DNA of 64,000 bases from Streptomyces sp. NBC_00258 (GTDB lineage: Bacteria; Actinomycetota; Actinomycetes; Streptomycetales; Streptomycetaceae), in contig NZ_CP108081.1 in the NCBI RefSeq assembly GCF_036182465.1, forward strand, positions 8,308,001 through 8,372,000, written 5' to 3'. The position numbers and the translations under genes were made by a program. Shown one piece after another: positions 56,938 to 64,000 of this stretch. The number at the start of each line of letters is the position of its first letter. Positions within the stretch are counted from its first letter, which is position 1. Under the pieces are notes generated by a model. It was not told where the DNA came from. It saw only the letters and a program-made list of their open reading frames with translations, and did no database searches.

Positions 56938-56997
56938 CAGCGCTTAACCTTTGTTGCAACTGCCGTTCGTCGTGAGGTGGTTCGGCGGTAAGCGCTG
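56938..56997. promoter_or_regulatory. Long-spaced inverted repeat before the VWA operon
   Basis: CAGCGCTTA (56938-56946) and TAAGCGCTG (56989-56997) are 9-bp inverted copies 42 bases apart, each containing AGCGCT. They may be paired regulator half-sites, 39 bases before the operon start. Confidence 0.45.
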
Positions 56998-57035
56998 TCA
57001 CCGACGATCCTGCCCCACGCTAGGGGGAGACGCCG

Positions 57036-58256
57036 GTGTCCGCGAACAGATCCGTGTCAGAGGAACCCCGTCTGGTCCTCAACAGACCCGAGCGCAGTCG
57101 CCTGCGCCGCACACTCGCTCTCACACTCCCGGTCCCCGTGGTCGGCCTCGTCCTGCTCCTCGCCACCGGCCATCTGCTGATGCCGCTCGACCGGGTCGTC
57201 ACGATCGAGGCCAAGATGGCCTCCAAGAGGGACTTCTTCGAGGACCCCGAGGTCCGGCGCATCCTGATGGAACACGGGTTCCGCGTCCACATCACGAACA
57301 TGGGCTCCCGCGACATCGCCAACCAGGACGTCGAGGGATACGACGTGGTGTTTCCCTCCGGACAGCCCGCGGCGGACCTGATCACCAACAAGCGGGCGAA
57401 GGCGGGCAACCCGGTGCTCACCTACCGGCCGTTCGTCAGCCCGATCGTGCTGGGCACCTACCGGGCGTACGCCGAGACGCTGAAGGACGCGGGGGTCGCA
57501 GAGCCCCAGCGGAACGGCGGTGTCGGCGGCAAGCCGCTCTACTACACGCTCAACATGGCGAAGTTCCTGACGCTGACCGCGGACGGCAGACGCTGGGAGA
57601 ACATCGGCATCAGGAAGCACGGGGTGCGGAACGGCAACAAGATCCTCGCCCAGACCTCGAACATCTGCCAGGCCAACTCCGGCGGCACATATCTCGGCCT
57701 CGTCGCCTTCGTGAGGCACGGGAACGACGCTCCGAACGGCACGCGAGAGGCGGAGGAACTCGCCCGGAAGATCAAGCCGCTGCTCGTCGAACAGGGCCTT
57801 CCCTCCGCCGAGATGGCCGAGACGTACCTGTCCCCGAACGGCAAGAGCATCTCGCCGATAGCGGTCTTCTACGAGCACCAGTACCTGGCCCACCAGATCC
57901 GCCACCAGAAAGCGAAGGGCGGGCCCGACACCGACCGAGTCCTCCTCTACCCGGACACCCGTTTCGTCACCGAACCCCAGCTGGTCGCCCTCACCAAGGA
58001 CGGCGAACGGCTCGGCCGACTGGTGACGGGGAACCCCGAACTCCAGGCACGGGCAGTGGAGTTGGGCTTCAGGCCGCGGGATGCCACCGCGGACGAGATG
58101 AGCGACCAGCTGGCGAAGTTCCTGACCGACCGCCGGATCCAGGCGCCCGTCACCTCGGCCGACGACACCAAGGCGGTCCTCCCCAGCCTGTCCGTCCTGG
58201 AGCGCATGATCCAGATCGTCGGAGACTGCCCTGAGCAGCAGAAGGACCCCAAGTGA
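57036..58256 (+). CDS. Membrane-anchored periplasmic-binding-like protein
   Basis: The 406-residue protein has an N-terminal helix (LALTLPVPVVGLVLLLATGH, about 28-47) and an extracytoplasmic domain like a solute-binding protein: VTIEAKMASKRDFFEDPEVR, a YDVVFPSGQPAADLI region, and RVLLYPDTRFVTEPQLVALT late in the sequence. There is no lipobox. It overlaps the following lipoprotein gene by four bases (GTGA). It may bind a ligand outside the cell and pass a signal to its operon partners; no ligand can be named. Confidence 0.7.
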   Translation: MSANRSVSEEPRLVLNRPERSRLRRTLALTLPVPVVGLVLLLATGHLLMPLDRVVTIEAKMASKRDFFEDPEVRRILMEHGFRVHITNMGSRDIANQDVEGYDVVFPSGQPAADLITNKRAKAGNPVLTYRPFVSPIVLGTYRAYAETLKDAGVAEPQRNGGVGGKPLYYTLNMAKFLTLTADGRRWENIGIRKHGVRNGNKILAQTSNICQANSGGTYLGLVAFVRHGNDAPNGTREAEELARKIKPLLVEQGLPSAEMAETYLSPNGKSISPIAVFYEHQYLAHQIRHQKAKGGPDTDRVLLYPDTRFVTEPQLVALTKDGERLGRLVTGNPELQARAVELGFRPRDATADEMSDQLAKFLTDRRIQAPVTSADDTKAVLPSLSVLERMIQIVGDCPEQQKDPK

Positions 58257-59848
58257 GCCGCGGGCTCCGGGTCCTGACCCTGTGTCTGGCGCTCGCCCTG
58301 ACCGTCACCGTCACCGCCTGCACCGGAGACGACGACGAGAAGACCACCCTCCGCGTCCTCGCCGGCCCCGACCTCGCCGTACTGGAGCCGCTCCTCGACG
58401 AGTTGAGGGACGAGACCGGTGTCGAGCTCGACATGGACTACCGGGCCGACGCGGACACCGGTGACGACCTGGCCCCCGGCACCGGGAAGGGAAGCGGCGG
58501 GCACGACCTGGCCTGGCTCTCCACCGACCGCTCCTTCCGGCTGCGCCACAAGGACACCGCCCAGCGGCTGCTGCGTACGCCGACCATGCTCTCGCCGGTC
58601 GTCGTCGGCCTGCGGCCGGACGTCGCCCGCGAGCTGCGCGCCAAGTCACCGGGTGGCAGGCTCAGTTGGGCCGACATCGCCGATGCCGCCGCCACCGGGA
58701 CCGTACGCTTCGGGATGGCCGACCCACGGCAGACGGGCAGCGGGCTCGCCGCGCTCGTCGGCGTCGCGACCGCCGCGGCGGGCACCGGCGGCGCCCTGCG
58801 CGAGAACGACGTCTCCTGCGACCGGCTGCGCGGCTTCCGCTCCGGCCAGAAACTCACCGCCGACTCCACCCGCGACCTGCTCGACGACTTCGTCGACCAC
58901 CCCGGCACGGCCAACGCCCTCATCACCTACGAGTCCGACCTGCTCGCCCTCAACTCCGGTGGCCGGCTGAAGGAGAAGCTGGAGATCGTCCGCCCCGAGG
59001 ACGGCATGGTCCTCGCCGACTTCCCCCTGCTGCTCCTCGACCCGGACGACCCGGACCGACGGGCCGCCTACGACAAGGTCGTGGAGTGGATCGGGCGGGA
59101 CTCCGTACAGGAGAAGATCATGCGCACGGCCCTGCGGCGGCCGGTGAGCCCGTCCGTCCGGCGGGACGGACAACTGCGCGCCCCGGTCGGCAACGCGCTC
59201 TACTTCCCCGACCAACCGCGTGTCGTGGAACGGCTGTTGGACGACTACGGCGATCCCCGGCGACGGGTCCCCGACCAGGTGATCTTCCTGCTCGACTTCT
59301 CCGGGTCGATGCGCGGCGAGCGCATGGCGGCCCTGCGCGAGGCCTTCGCGGACCTCAGCGGCGCGGACTCCTCCGCGACGGGCAAGTTCGCGCGCTTCTA
59401 CCAGGGCGAGCGGCTCACCGTCGTACGGTTCGGCGGCCGCGTACTGGAGGAGAGGACCGTCACCGTCGACGGGCAGAAGGACCTGAAGACGCTCGCCGAC
59501 GTCGTCGCGCGCGGCGGCTACGGCGACGCGACCGCCGTCTGGACCGCCCTCGACCACGGCTACCGCACGGCCTCGACCGTGGTGGCCGACGACCCCGAAC
59601 GGGCCGTGTCCATCGTCCTGATGACGGACGGCGAGAACAACTCCGGTATCGCGTACGAGGAGTTCGTACGCCGCTACGAGGCGCGGGCGGCCGAAACCCG
59701 CGCCGCGGTCCACACCTACCCCGTGCACTTCGGAGAGGCCGACGCCGGCGCACTGCGGCGCGCGGCCACGAAGACGGGCGGACGCATGGTGGACGCGCAG
59801 GGCTCATCCCTTTCCGAGGCGTTCAAGGAGATCCGTGGCTGTCGTTGA
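58253..59848 (+). CDS. Lipoprotein: binding-protein domain fused to von Willebrand A domain
   Basis: The 531-residue protein has a lipoprotein signal (LALALTVTVTACTGDD, cysteine near residue 23), a periplasmic-binding-like domain (about 30-330, with LAGPDLAVLEPLLDEL and GMADPRQTGSGLAALVGVAT), and a C-terminal VWA domain with an intact MIDAS: DFSGSMRGERMAAL (about 346), a Thr in GGYGDATAVWTALD, and LMTDGENNSG. VWA domains bind metal and protein partners. GTG 58253 overlaps the first gene; the stop lies 14 bases inside the third gene. Confidence 0.8.
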   Translation: MSRGLRVLTLCLALALTVTVTACTGDDDEKTTLRVLAGPDLAVLEPLLDELRDETGVELDMDYRADADTGDDLAPGTGKGSGGHDLAWLSTDRSFRLRHKDTAQRLLRTPTMLSPVVVGLRPDVARELRAKSPGGRLSWADIADAAATGTVRFGMADPRQTGSGLAALVGVATAAAGTGGALRENDVSCDRLRGFRSGQKLTADSTRDLLDDFVDHPGTANALITYESDLLALNSGGRLKEKLEIVRPEDGMVLADFPLLLLDPDDPDRRAAYDKVVEWIGRDSVQEKIMRTALRRPVSPSVRRDGQLRAPVGNALYFPDQPRVVERLLDDYGDPRRRVPDQVIFLLDFSGSMRGERMAALREAFADLSGADSSATGKFARFYQGERLTVVRFGGRVLEERTVTVDGQKDLKTLADVVARGGYGDATAVWTALDHGYRTASTVVADDPERAVSIVLMTDGENNSGIAYEEFVRRYEARAAETRAAVHTYPVHFGEADAGALRRAATKTGGRMVDAQGSSLSEAFKEIRGCR

Positions 59849-60593
59849 CGCGCAGTGGTGGGGTGTGTGGTGGCCCTGGATGACGGTGTGGCTGGTCACC
59901 GCGGCCGGTCTGGTGGCGCTCGGTGTCGTGCTGGCGCGGCACGTCCGCGAGCGAAGACGGCGGGCCCTCGGGCAGCGGTCCGCGTACAGCATCTGCTTCT
60001 ACCTCGACGAGAAGGCGGTGATGGACCTCTACCGGATCGGCAACTACAGCGCGGCGCTGGAGCAGGCGGTCGAGCACCGGACCAACGTCAACACCAGCCT
60101 GGGCCTCTGGGGCAGGCTGCTGCCGTGGACGGTCAAGGCCAACCGGGACATCAGCCAGGAGAAGTTCAGCAGTTACGTCCAGAAGAGCGAGCCGATCTCC
60201 GTGATCGGGATGCTCATGGACGCCTTCGAGCGCGCCGACGTCATCGTCCACGCCGACCTGCGCTCCGGGGACGTCACCCCGAACCGTGCCCTCGCCGAGG
60301 CCCTCGGCCCGGAGGCCGGCCGGGGCGGCCTCGCGCTCAGCGACATCGAGGAGTTCGTCTCGGTCCGCGGCCGCTTCCTGGTGGAGTCGGACTCCGCCGA
60401 GGAGATCGTGCTGCGCGCCCCGTACGGGGACCCCGGCCAGCCCGCCCACGTCCGTGTCACCTGCGCCGCCGGCGGCCTGCGGGGCGAGCGGATCAACGAC
60501 GGGACCTTCCAGGCGCGTTGCCTGGGCAAGATGACCGGCTGGCGGTCGGACAGCCGCGAGGTCACGCTGGAGGCGATCGCCATATTTCGCTGA
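59835..60593 (+). CDS. Membrane protein completing the VWA operon
   Basis: The 252-residue protein starts with a helix (VWLVTAAGLVALGVVLARHV, about 18-37), so its bulk is cytoplasmic or outside depending on orientation; the Arg-rich stretch RERRRRALGQR after it favours a cytoplasmic domain. The soluble part includes AYSICFYLDEKAVMDLYRIG and later VRGRFLVESDSAEEIVLRAP. I do not recognise the family. GTG 59835 follows AAGGAG and lies 14 bases inside the VWA gene, so all three genes are translated together. Confidence 0.65.
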   Translation: MAVVDAQWWGVWWPWMTVWLVTAAGLVALGVVLARHVRERRRRALGQRSAYSICFYLDEKAVMDLYRIGNYSAALEQAVEHRTNVNTSLGLWGRLLPWTVKANRDISQEKFSSYVQKSEPISVIGMLMDAFERADVIVHADLRSGDVTPNRALAEALGPEAGRGGLALSDIEEFVSVRGRFLVESDSAEEIVLRAPYGDPGQPAHVRVTCAAGGLRGERINDGTFQARCLGKMTGWRSDSREVTLEAIAIFR

Positions 60594-60604
60594 CAGTCGC
60601 CTTC

Positions 60605-60626
60605 GCGCGGGGAACTGCCGGTCCCT
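60605..60626 (+). repeat. Possible half copy of the interspersed repeat
   Basis: GCGCGGGGAACTGCCGGTCC then CT resembles one half of the Streptomyces repeat; the other arm is missing. Confidence 0.35.
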
Positions 60627-60635
60627 GTGGACACA

Positions 60636-61646
60636 CTAGGAGTTGAGCTCTGCCAGCGTGCGAAGGGTGAGCCGGTCCGGTGACAGCACCAGCAGGTCCG
60701 TCACGGGACCCTTCCGCCACAACTCCAGCCGCTCCGCGATCCGTTCGCGCGGGCCGACGAGTGAGATCTCGTCGGCGAACGCGTCCGGCACGGCGAGCAC
60801 GGCCTCCTCGCGACGGCCCGCCAGGAACAGCTCCTGGATACGGCGGGCCTCCTCCTCGAAGCCCATCCGTGCCATCAGGTCGGCATGGAAGTTGCGTGCC
60901 GCGTGCCCCATGCCACCGATGTAGAAGCCGAGCATCGCCTTCACGGGCAGCAGCCCCTCGGCGACGTCGTCACAGACCTTCGCCCGGGCCATGGGCGCGA
61001 CCAGGAAGCCCTCGGGAGCCGCTTCGAGGGAGGCCTCGTACACGTCCGTCCGCATCGGCGACCAGTACAGCGGCAGCCAGCCGTCCGCGATCCGGGTGGT
61101 CTGCGCGATGTTCTTCGGCCCCTCGGCGCCGAGGAGGATGGGCAGTTCGGCACGGAGGGGATGCGTGATCGGCTTGAGCGCCTTGCCGATCCCCGTCCCG
61201 TCCTCGCCCCGGTACGGATGCGAGTGGAACCGCCCGTCCAGCTCCACGGGCGCCTCACGCCTGAGGACCTGGCGTACGACGTCGACGTACTCCCGGGTCG
61301 CGGTGAGCGGCGACCTGGGGAACGGACGCCCGTACCAGCCCTCGACGACCTGCGGTCCCGACAGACCGAGGCCGAGCATCACACGCCCGCCCGAGAGATG
61401 GTCGAGCGTGAGCGCGTGCATCGCGGTCGTGGTGGGGGAGCGGGCGGCCATCTGGGCAATCGCCGTACCCAGCTTGATCCTTGAGGTCTGCGCCGCGATC
61501 CAGGTGAGCGGCGTGAAGACGTCGGAGCCCCAGGACTCGGCGGTCCACACGGAGTCGTAACCGAGCCGCTCCGCCTCCTGGGCGAGGGGCACATGGTCCG
61601 CCGAGGGACCGCGTCCCCAGTAACCGAGAGCGAGTCCTAGCCGCAT
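60636..61646 (-). CDS. LLM class F420-dependent oxidoreductase
   Basis: This 336-residue TIM-barrel protein has the luciferase-like pattern: LGLALGYWGRGPSADHVPLA, LGYDSVWTAESWGSDVFTP, KLGTAIAQMAARSPTTTAMH, GLGLSGPQVVEGWYGRPF, and ILLGAEGPKNIAQTTRIADG. It probably transfers hydride with reduced F420. It resembles the Rv3520c-type family that belongs to the mycobacterial cholesterol cluster, but no KstR box lies before it, so the link to steroids is only suggestive. ATG 61646 follows CAGGAG. Confidence 0.85.
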   Translation of the reverse strand: MRLGLALGYWGRGPSADHVPLAQEAERLGYDSVWTAESWGSDVFTPLTWIAAQTSRIKLGTAIAQMAARSPTTTAMHALTLDHLSGGRVMLGLGLSGPQVVEGWYGRPFPRSPLTATREYVDVVRQVLRREAPVELDGRFHSHPYRGEDGTGIGKALKPITHPLRAELPILLGAEGPKNIAQTTRIADGWLPLYWSPMRTDVYEASLEAAPEGFLVAPMARAKVCDDVAEGLLPVKAMLGFYIGGMGHAARNFHADLMARMGFEEEARRIQELFLAGRREEAVLAVPDAFADEISLVGPRERIAERLELWRKGPVTDLLVLSPDRLTLRTLAELNS

Positions 61647-61778
61647 GCACACCACTCCTGACGGCCCGTCAGATGTCGGATACCCCGGCGACTGTACGCC
61701 GAACGGCCCCCCACCCGGAAGAGCGTCGAAGAGCTCGTGAGGGTGGAGGGCCGTGGCGGAAACCGGCGGCGGTGTGTG

Positions 61779-62621
61779 TCAGCCGCGCTGGATCCCGGAC
61801 GTGTCCTGCAGAACACCGCGGCGGCCGTCCTGCGTCTGCGCCACCAGGCTCGGGCCGCGCTGCTCGACGGCCAGGTACCAGGTGCCCGGCGCCAGTTCGG
61901 CGATCGGCGTCGGCGAACCGTCCTCCGAGAACAGCGGACGCGGCACCGGTACGGCGAACCAGAACGGCGAGAAGTCCCCGGCGGGCGGCTGCGCCTGCGG
62001 GGCCTGCGCCTGCTGCGGCTGGGGCTGCGTACCGAACGGCTGACCGGGCTGACCCGGCTGCGGCTGACCGCCGTAGGGCTGGCCGGGCTGCGGGGCACCG
62101 GCGCCCGGGTAGCCGTAACCACCCTGCGGCTGACCGCCGTACGGCTGCGGGGCGGCCGGCTTGGGGGCGGGGAGGAGGGGGCCCTTGAGGGCCGGTACGA
62201 GGGGAGTGGCGACCGCGGCGCCGGCGAGGGCCAGCGTGGCGACCAGGCTGAGGATGAGGCCGGTGCCCGCCCCGAAGTTGGTGAGACCGCCGTTGTTGTC
62301 GAAGCCGCCGGCCGGGTCGAAGATGTTCCCGAGCGCGCTCCAGGCGGCGAACACCGTGAAGGCGATGCCGAACGGGCCGAGGTCGAGACCGGCGACCTTC
62401 GGCAGCTGCGGCAGGCCGCGGGCGACGACGATCAACGCGGCGCCGATGAGGCCGGCGAAGGTGACGCTCAGGAGGAGAGGGCCACTTCCCCAGGCGTTGG
62501 GAATGTCGGCGCTGTCGCTGGCCCCGTCGATCGAGTAAATGTCGAGGAACGACGCGATCAACAGCAGAACCGCTGCTCCGATCACCACGCCGTCGCCTCG
62601 AGTGAGGGAGCGGATATTCAC
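61779..62621 (-). CDS. DUF5336-type membrane protein with Pro/Gln-rich linker
   Basis: The 280-residue protein has four N-terminal helices (about 12-30, 47-68, 82-100 and 122-145) in the DUF5336 style, then repeats of GQPQPGQPG / PYGGQPQGG (about 158-215), and a small C-terminal domain (FWFAVPVPRPLFSEDGSPTP ... GTWYLAVEQRGPSLVAQTQD) that may be a beta-rich sensor-like module. Streptomyces has many such proteins of unknown role. GTG 62621 begins MNIRSLTRGDG. Confidence 0.7.
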   Translation of the reverse strand: MNIRSLTRGDGVVIGAAVLLLIASFLDIYSIDGASDSADIPNAWGSGPLLLSVTFAGLIGAALIVVARGLPQLPKVAGLDLGPFGIAFTVFAAWSALGNIFDPAGGFDNNGGLTNFGAGTGLILSLVATLALAGAAVATPLVPALKGPLLPAPKPAAPQPYGGQPQGGYGYPGAGAPQPGQPYGGQPQPGQPGQPFGTQPQPQQAQAPQAQPPAGDFSPFWFAVPVPRPLFSEDGSPTPIAELAPGTWYLAVEQRGPSLVAQTQDGRRGVLQDTSGIQRG

Positions 62622-62779
62622 TTCAGGTCCTTCGTCAGTCGTCTCGTCATCGGTGGAGGCGTCGCTGTCACCATGTCGCCGTAAGGCCGCGGTGTGAAGC
62701 GCGGGGGTGGCCCCTCATCGTAGGGACGACACTATCGTCAGGCCTACAGGGGTGTCCGCCCGGATATGTGCGCTGGTCA

Positions 62780-63757
62780 CTACCCGTGCAGGAAACTCAC
62801 GATTCCCTCAGAGATTCCTTGCGCCGCCTTCTGCCTCCACGCGCTGCTGGTCAGCTGTGCGGCGTCCTTGCTGTCGCGCATGTTGCCGCACTCGATGAAG
62901 ACCTTCGGAACCGTTGACAGATTGAGACCGCCGAGGTCTTTGCGGACGTCCAGACCGGTGCCGCCGCCGATGTAGTTGGAGGGGGCGCTGCCGGTGACGC
63001 GCAGGAAACCGTCCGCGACGCGCTCGCCGAGTTCGCGGGACGAGGCCACGATCGGCCGGGTGTCGGCCGCGCCGGAGTGTACGGAGCCGGGCAGGATCAC
63101 ATGGAAACCGCGGTTGCCGGCGCCCGCGCCGTCCGCGTGGATCGACACCACGGCATCGGCGTCGGCCTTGTTCCCGATCTCGGCCCGCTCGTCGACGCAC
63201 GGGCCCCAGGAGCGGTCGCCGTCCTGCGTGAACTTCACGGTGGCGCCCTCCTTCTCCAGGACGGTGCGCATACGACGGGCGACGTCGAGGGTGAACCTCG
63301 CCTCGGTGTAACCGTCGTTGGTCGCCGTACCCGTTGTGTCGCACTCCTTCGAGTTCGTCCCGATGTTCACCTGTTGGTTGATCTCGGACGTGTGCTGGAA
63401 GTTGCCGGGGTTGTGACCGGGGTCGATGACGACGACCTTGCCCTTGAGCGGGCCGGAGGCGGCGGGGGCCGAGGCGGAGGGCGACCCGCCGGGCTTCTCG
63501 CTGTCGCTCGTCCGGCCGGTGTCGCCGGGTTGCTCCTTGCCGTCGTCCGAGGAGCCCGGCGCGGCGGACCGGCCCGACGAGGAGGACGCGGACGAGGGCG
63601 ACGCCTGTGCGTCCCCGCCGGAGTCCCCCACGGCCTGCCACACCAGCCAGCCCACCAGCGCGCCCGGCACGAGCGCGGCGACGGCGACGGTCAGGGGGCC
63701 GCGCAGGGGGTGGCGCGGGGGACGGGGAGGTTCGAAGTCAGGACCTACGTACGACAC
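62780..63757 (-). CDS. N-acetylmuramoyl-L-alanine amidase (Amidase_3)
   Basis: The 325-residue protein has an N-terminal transmembrane anchor (LTVAVAALVPGALVGWLVWQ, about 22-41), a Ser/Ala/Gly-rich stalk and an Amidase_3 domain with zinc ligands in VVVIDPGHNPGN (His), a Glu in YTEARFTLDVARRM, and SIHADGAGAGNRGFHV; the catalytic Glu is in VFIECGNMRDSKDA. It cleaves the amide between muramic acid and the stem peptide. GTG 63757 follows AAGG; another GTG at 63766 is in frame. Confidence 0.9.
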   Translation of the reverse strand: MSYVGPDFEPPRPPRHPLRGPLTVAVAALVPGALVGWLVWQAVGDSGGDAQASPSSASSSSGRSAAPGSSDDGKEQPGDTGRTSDSEKPGGSPSASAPAASGPLKGKVVVIDPGHNPGNFQHTSEINQQVNIGTNSKECDTTGTATNDGYTEARFTLDVARRMRTVLEKEGATVKFTQDGDRSWGPCVDERAEIGNKADADAVVSIHADGAGAGNRGFHVILPGSVHSGAADTRPIVASSRELGERVADGFLRVTGSAPSNYIGGGTGLDVRKDLGGLNLSTVPKVFIECGNMRDSKDAAQLTSSAWRQKAAQGISEGIVSFLHG

Positions 63758-63837
63758 GCCTGCCACCTTACGGGCAGCCCCCGGGGTCCGCAGGTTTCCC
63801 TACTCCACGCTGCTGACGGCGTCGATGACCACGCGGT

Positions 63838-63875
63838 GCGGGCCGGAGCGCCCCTGATCGGGGACTCCGGCCCGC
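63838..63875. terminator. Hairpin terminator
   Basis: GCGGGCCGGAG and CTCCGGCCCGC form an 11-bp stem around a further CCCC/GGGG pairing, between the last partial gene and the amidase gene. Confidence 0.8.
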
Positions 63876-63906
63876 CTTCGGCACGTACCTCTGTCGGGCC
63901 GGATGC

Positions 63907-64000
63907 CTACGTGTCGGAGATGTCGAGCCTGCTCACCTTGATGGCCGACGTGTCGTGCTCCCAGACGACGAAGAACTTGCCGGGCGCGTACTCGTCGGCC
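63907..64000 (-). CDS. C-terminal end of an unidentified gene (5' truncated by window)
   Basis: The minus strand gives about 30 residues ending APGKFFVVWEHDTSAIKVSR then LDISDT and a TAG at 63907-63909. Codon bias is good and a terminator follows. Too little is visible to name it; the fragment looks like a beta-rich domain end. Confidence 0.6.
   Translation of the reverse strand, partial: ADEYAPGKFFVVWEHDTSAIKVSRLDISDT

Noticed and set aside
60605..60626. Full interspersed repeat after the VWA operon
   Set aside because: Only one half matches; kept as a low-confidence partial copy only.

Overview
The window is a GC-rich actinobacterial chromosome segment, almost certainly from Streptomyces. 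The evidence is codon bias with G/C in nearly every third position, GTG/TTG starts, many leaderless-looking promoters, Tat and lipoprotein exports, DUF397, DUF4383 and DUF5336 families, and several copies of a Streptomyces-type intergenic repeat. There are no rRNAs, intact transposons, prophages, CRISPR arrays or PKS/NRPS modules. One tRNA-Val gene is present.

Layout. 0-3 kb: end of a tellurite-resistance-associated (Ter) stress operon (PRTase/TRSP/StiP protein and a HAD phosphatase). 3-9.5 kb: DedA protein, a two-component pair, FmdB zinc ribbon, DUF4383, a coiled-coil membrane protein and a DUF4097 lipoprotein. 9.9-12.3 kb: tRNA-Val(TAC), an atypical non-coding stretch, then a LacI-type operator before a Tat-exported (alpha/alpha)6 enzyme. 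12.3-31 kb: mostly single housekeeping or accessory genes (acetyltransferases, a second DedA, SOD-like protein, DoxX, FAD/NAD(P) protein, PhoD phosphatase, secreted HNH nuclease, HAD phosphatase, peptidoglycan-binding protein, MFS exporter, reductase, a tandem pair of related membrane/repeat proteins, FHA-like protein, O-methyltransferase). 31-35 kb: convergent pair of polytopic membrane proteins (GT87-PAP2 fusion and an unknown).

35-37.8 kb holds a divergent cyp125-fadA5 pair, the same arrangement as in the mycobacterial cholesterol locus. 48.5-52.7 kb holds an MBL hydrolase, aldehyde dehydrogenase, 3Fe-4S ferredoxin and a KstR-like TetR repressor. KstR-type operators (T-N2-AAC-N2-GTT-N2-A) occur in these promoter regions, so this is probably a dispersed steroid side-chain degradation regulon.

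39.7-45.7 kb is a cobalamin-riboswitch-controlled operon that reads from right to left: a secreted, membrane-anchored (alpha/alpha) toroid protein, a small anchored partner, then EcfT, a fused EcfA1A2 and EcfS. It looks like a B12 uptake system with surface capture proteins reminiscent of the two domains of animal transcobalamin. 45.8-48.4 kb: an APH-type kinase and an ABC-F resistance-type ATPase.

52.9-56.5 kb is a tightly coupled glycosyltransferase / methyltransferase / toroid operon. 57.0-60.6 kb is a three-gene operon (two periplasmic-binding-like proteins, one fused to a von Willebrand A domain, plus a membrane protein) that I cannot match to a described system. 60.6-64 kb: F420-dependent oxidoreductase, DUF5336 protein, peptidoglycan amidase and the end of one more gene. 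Starts were chosen by ribosome binding sites, leaderless -10 boxes and overlaps; all function calls rest on motif recognition, not searches.
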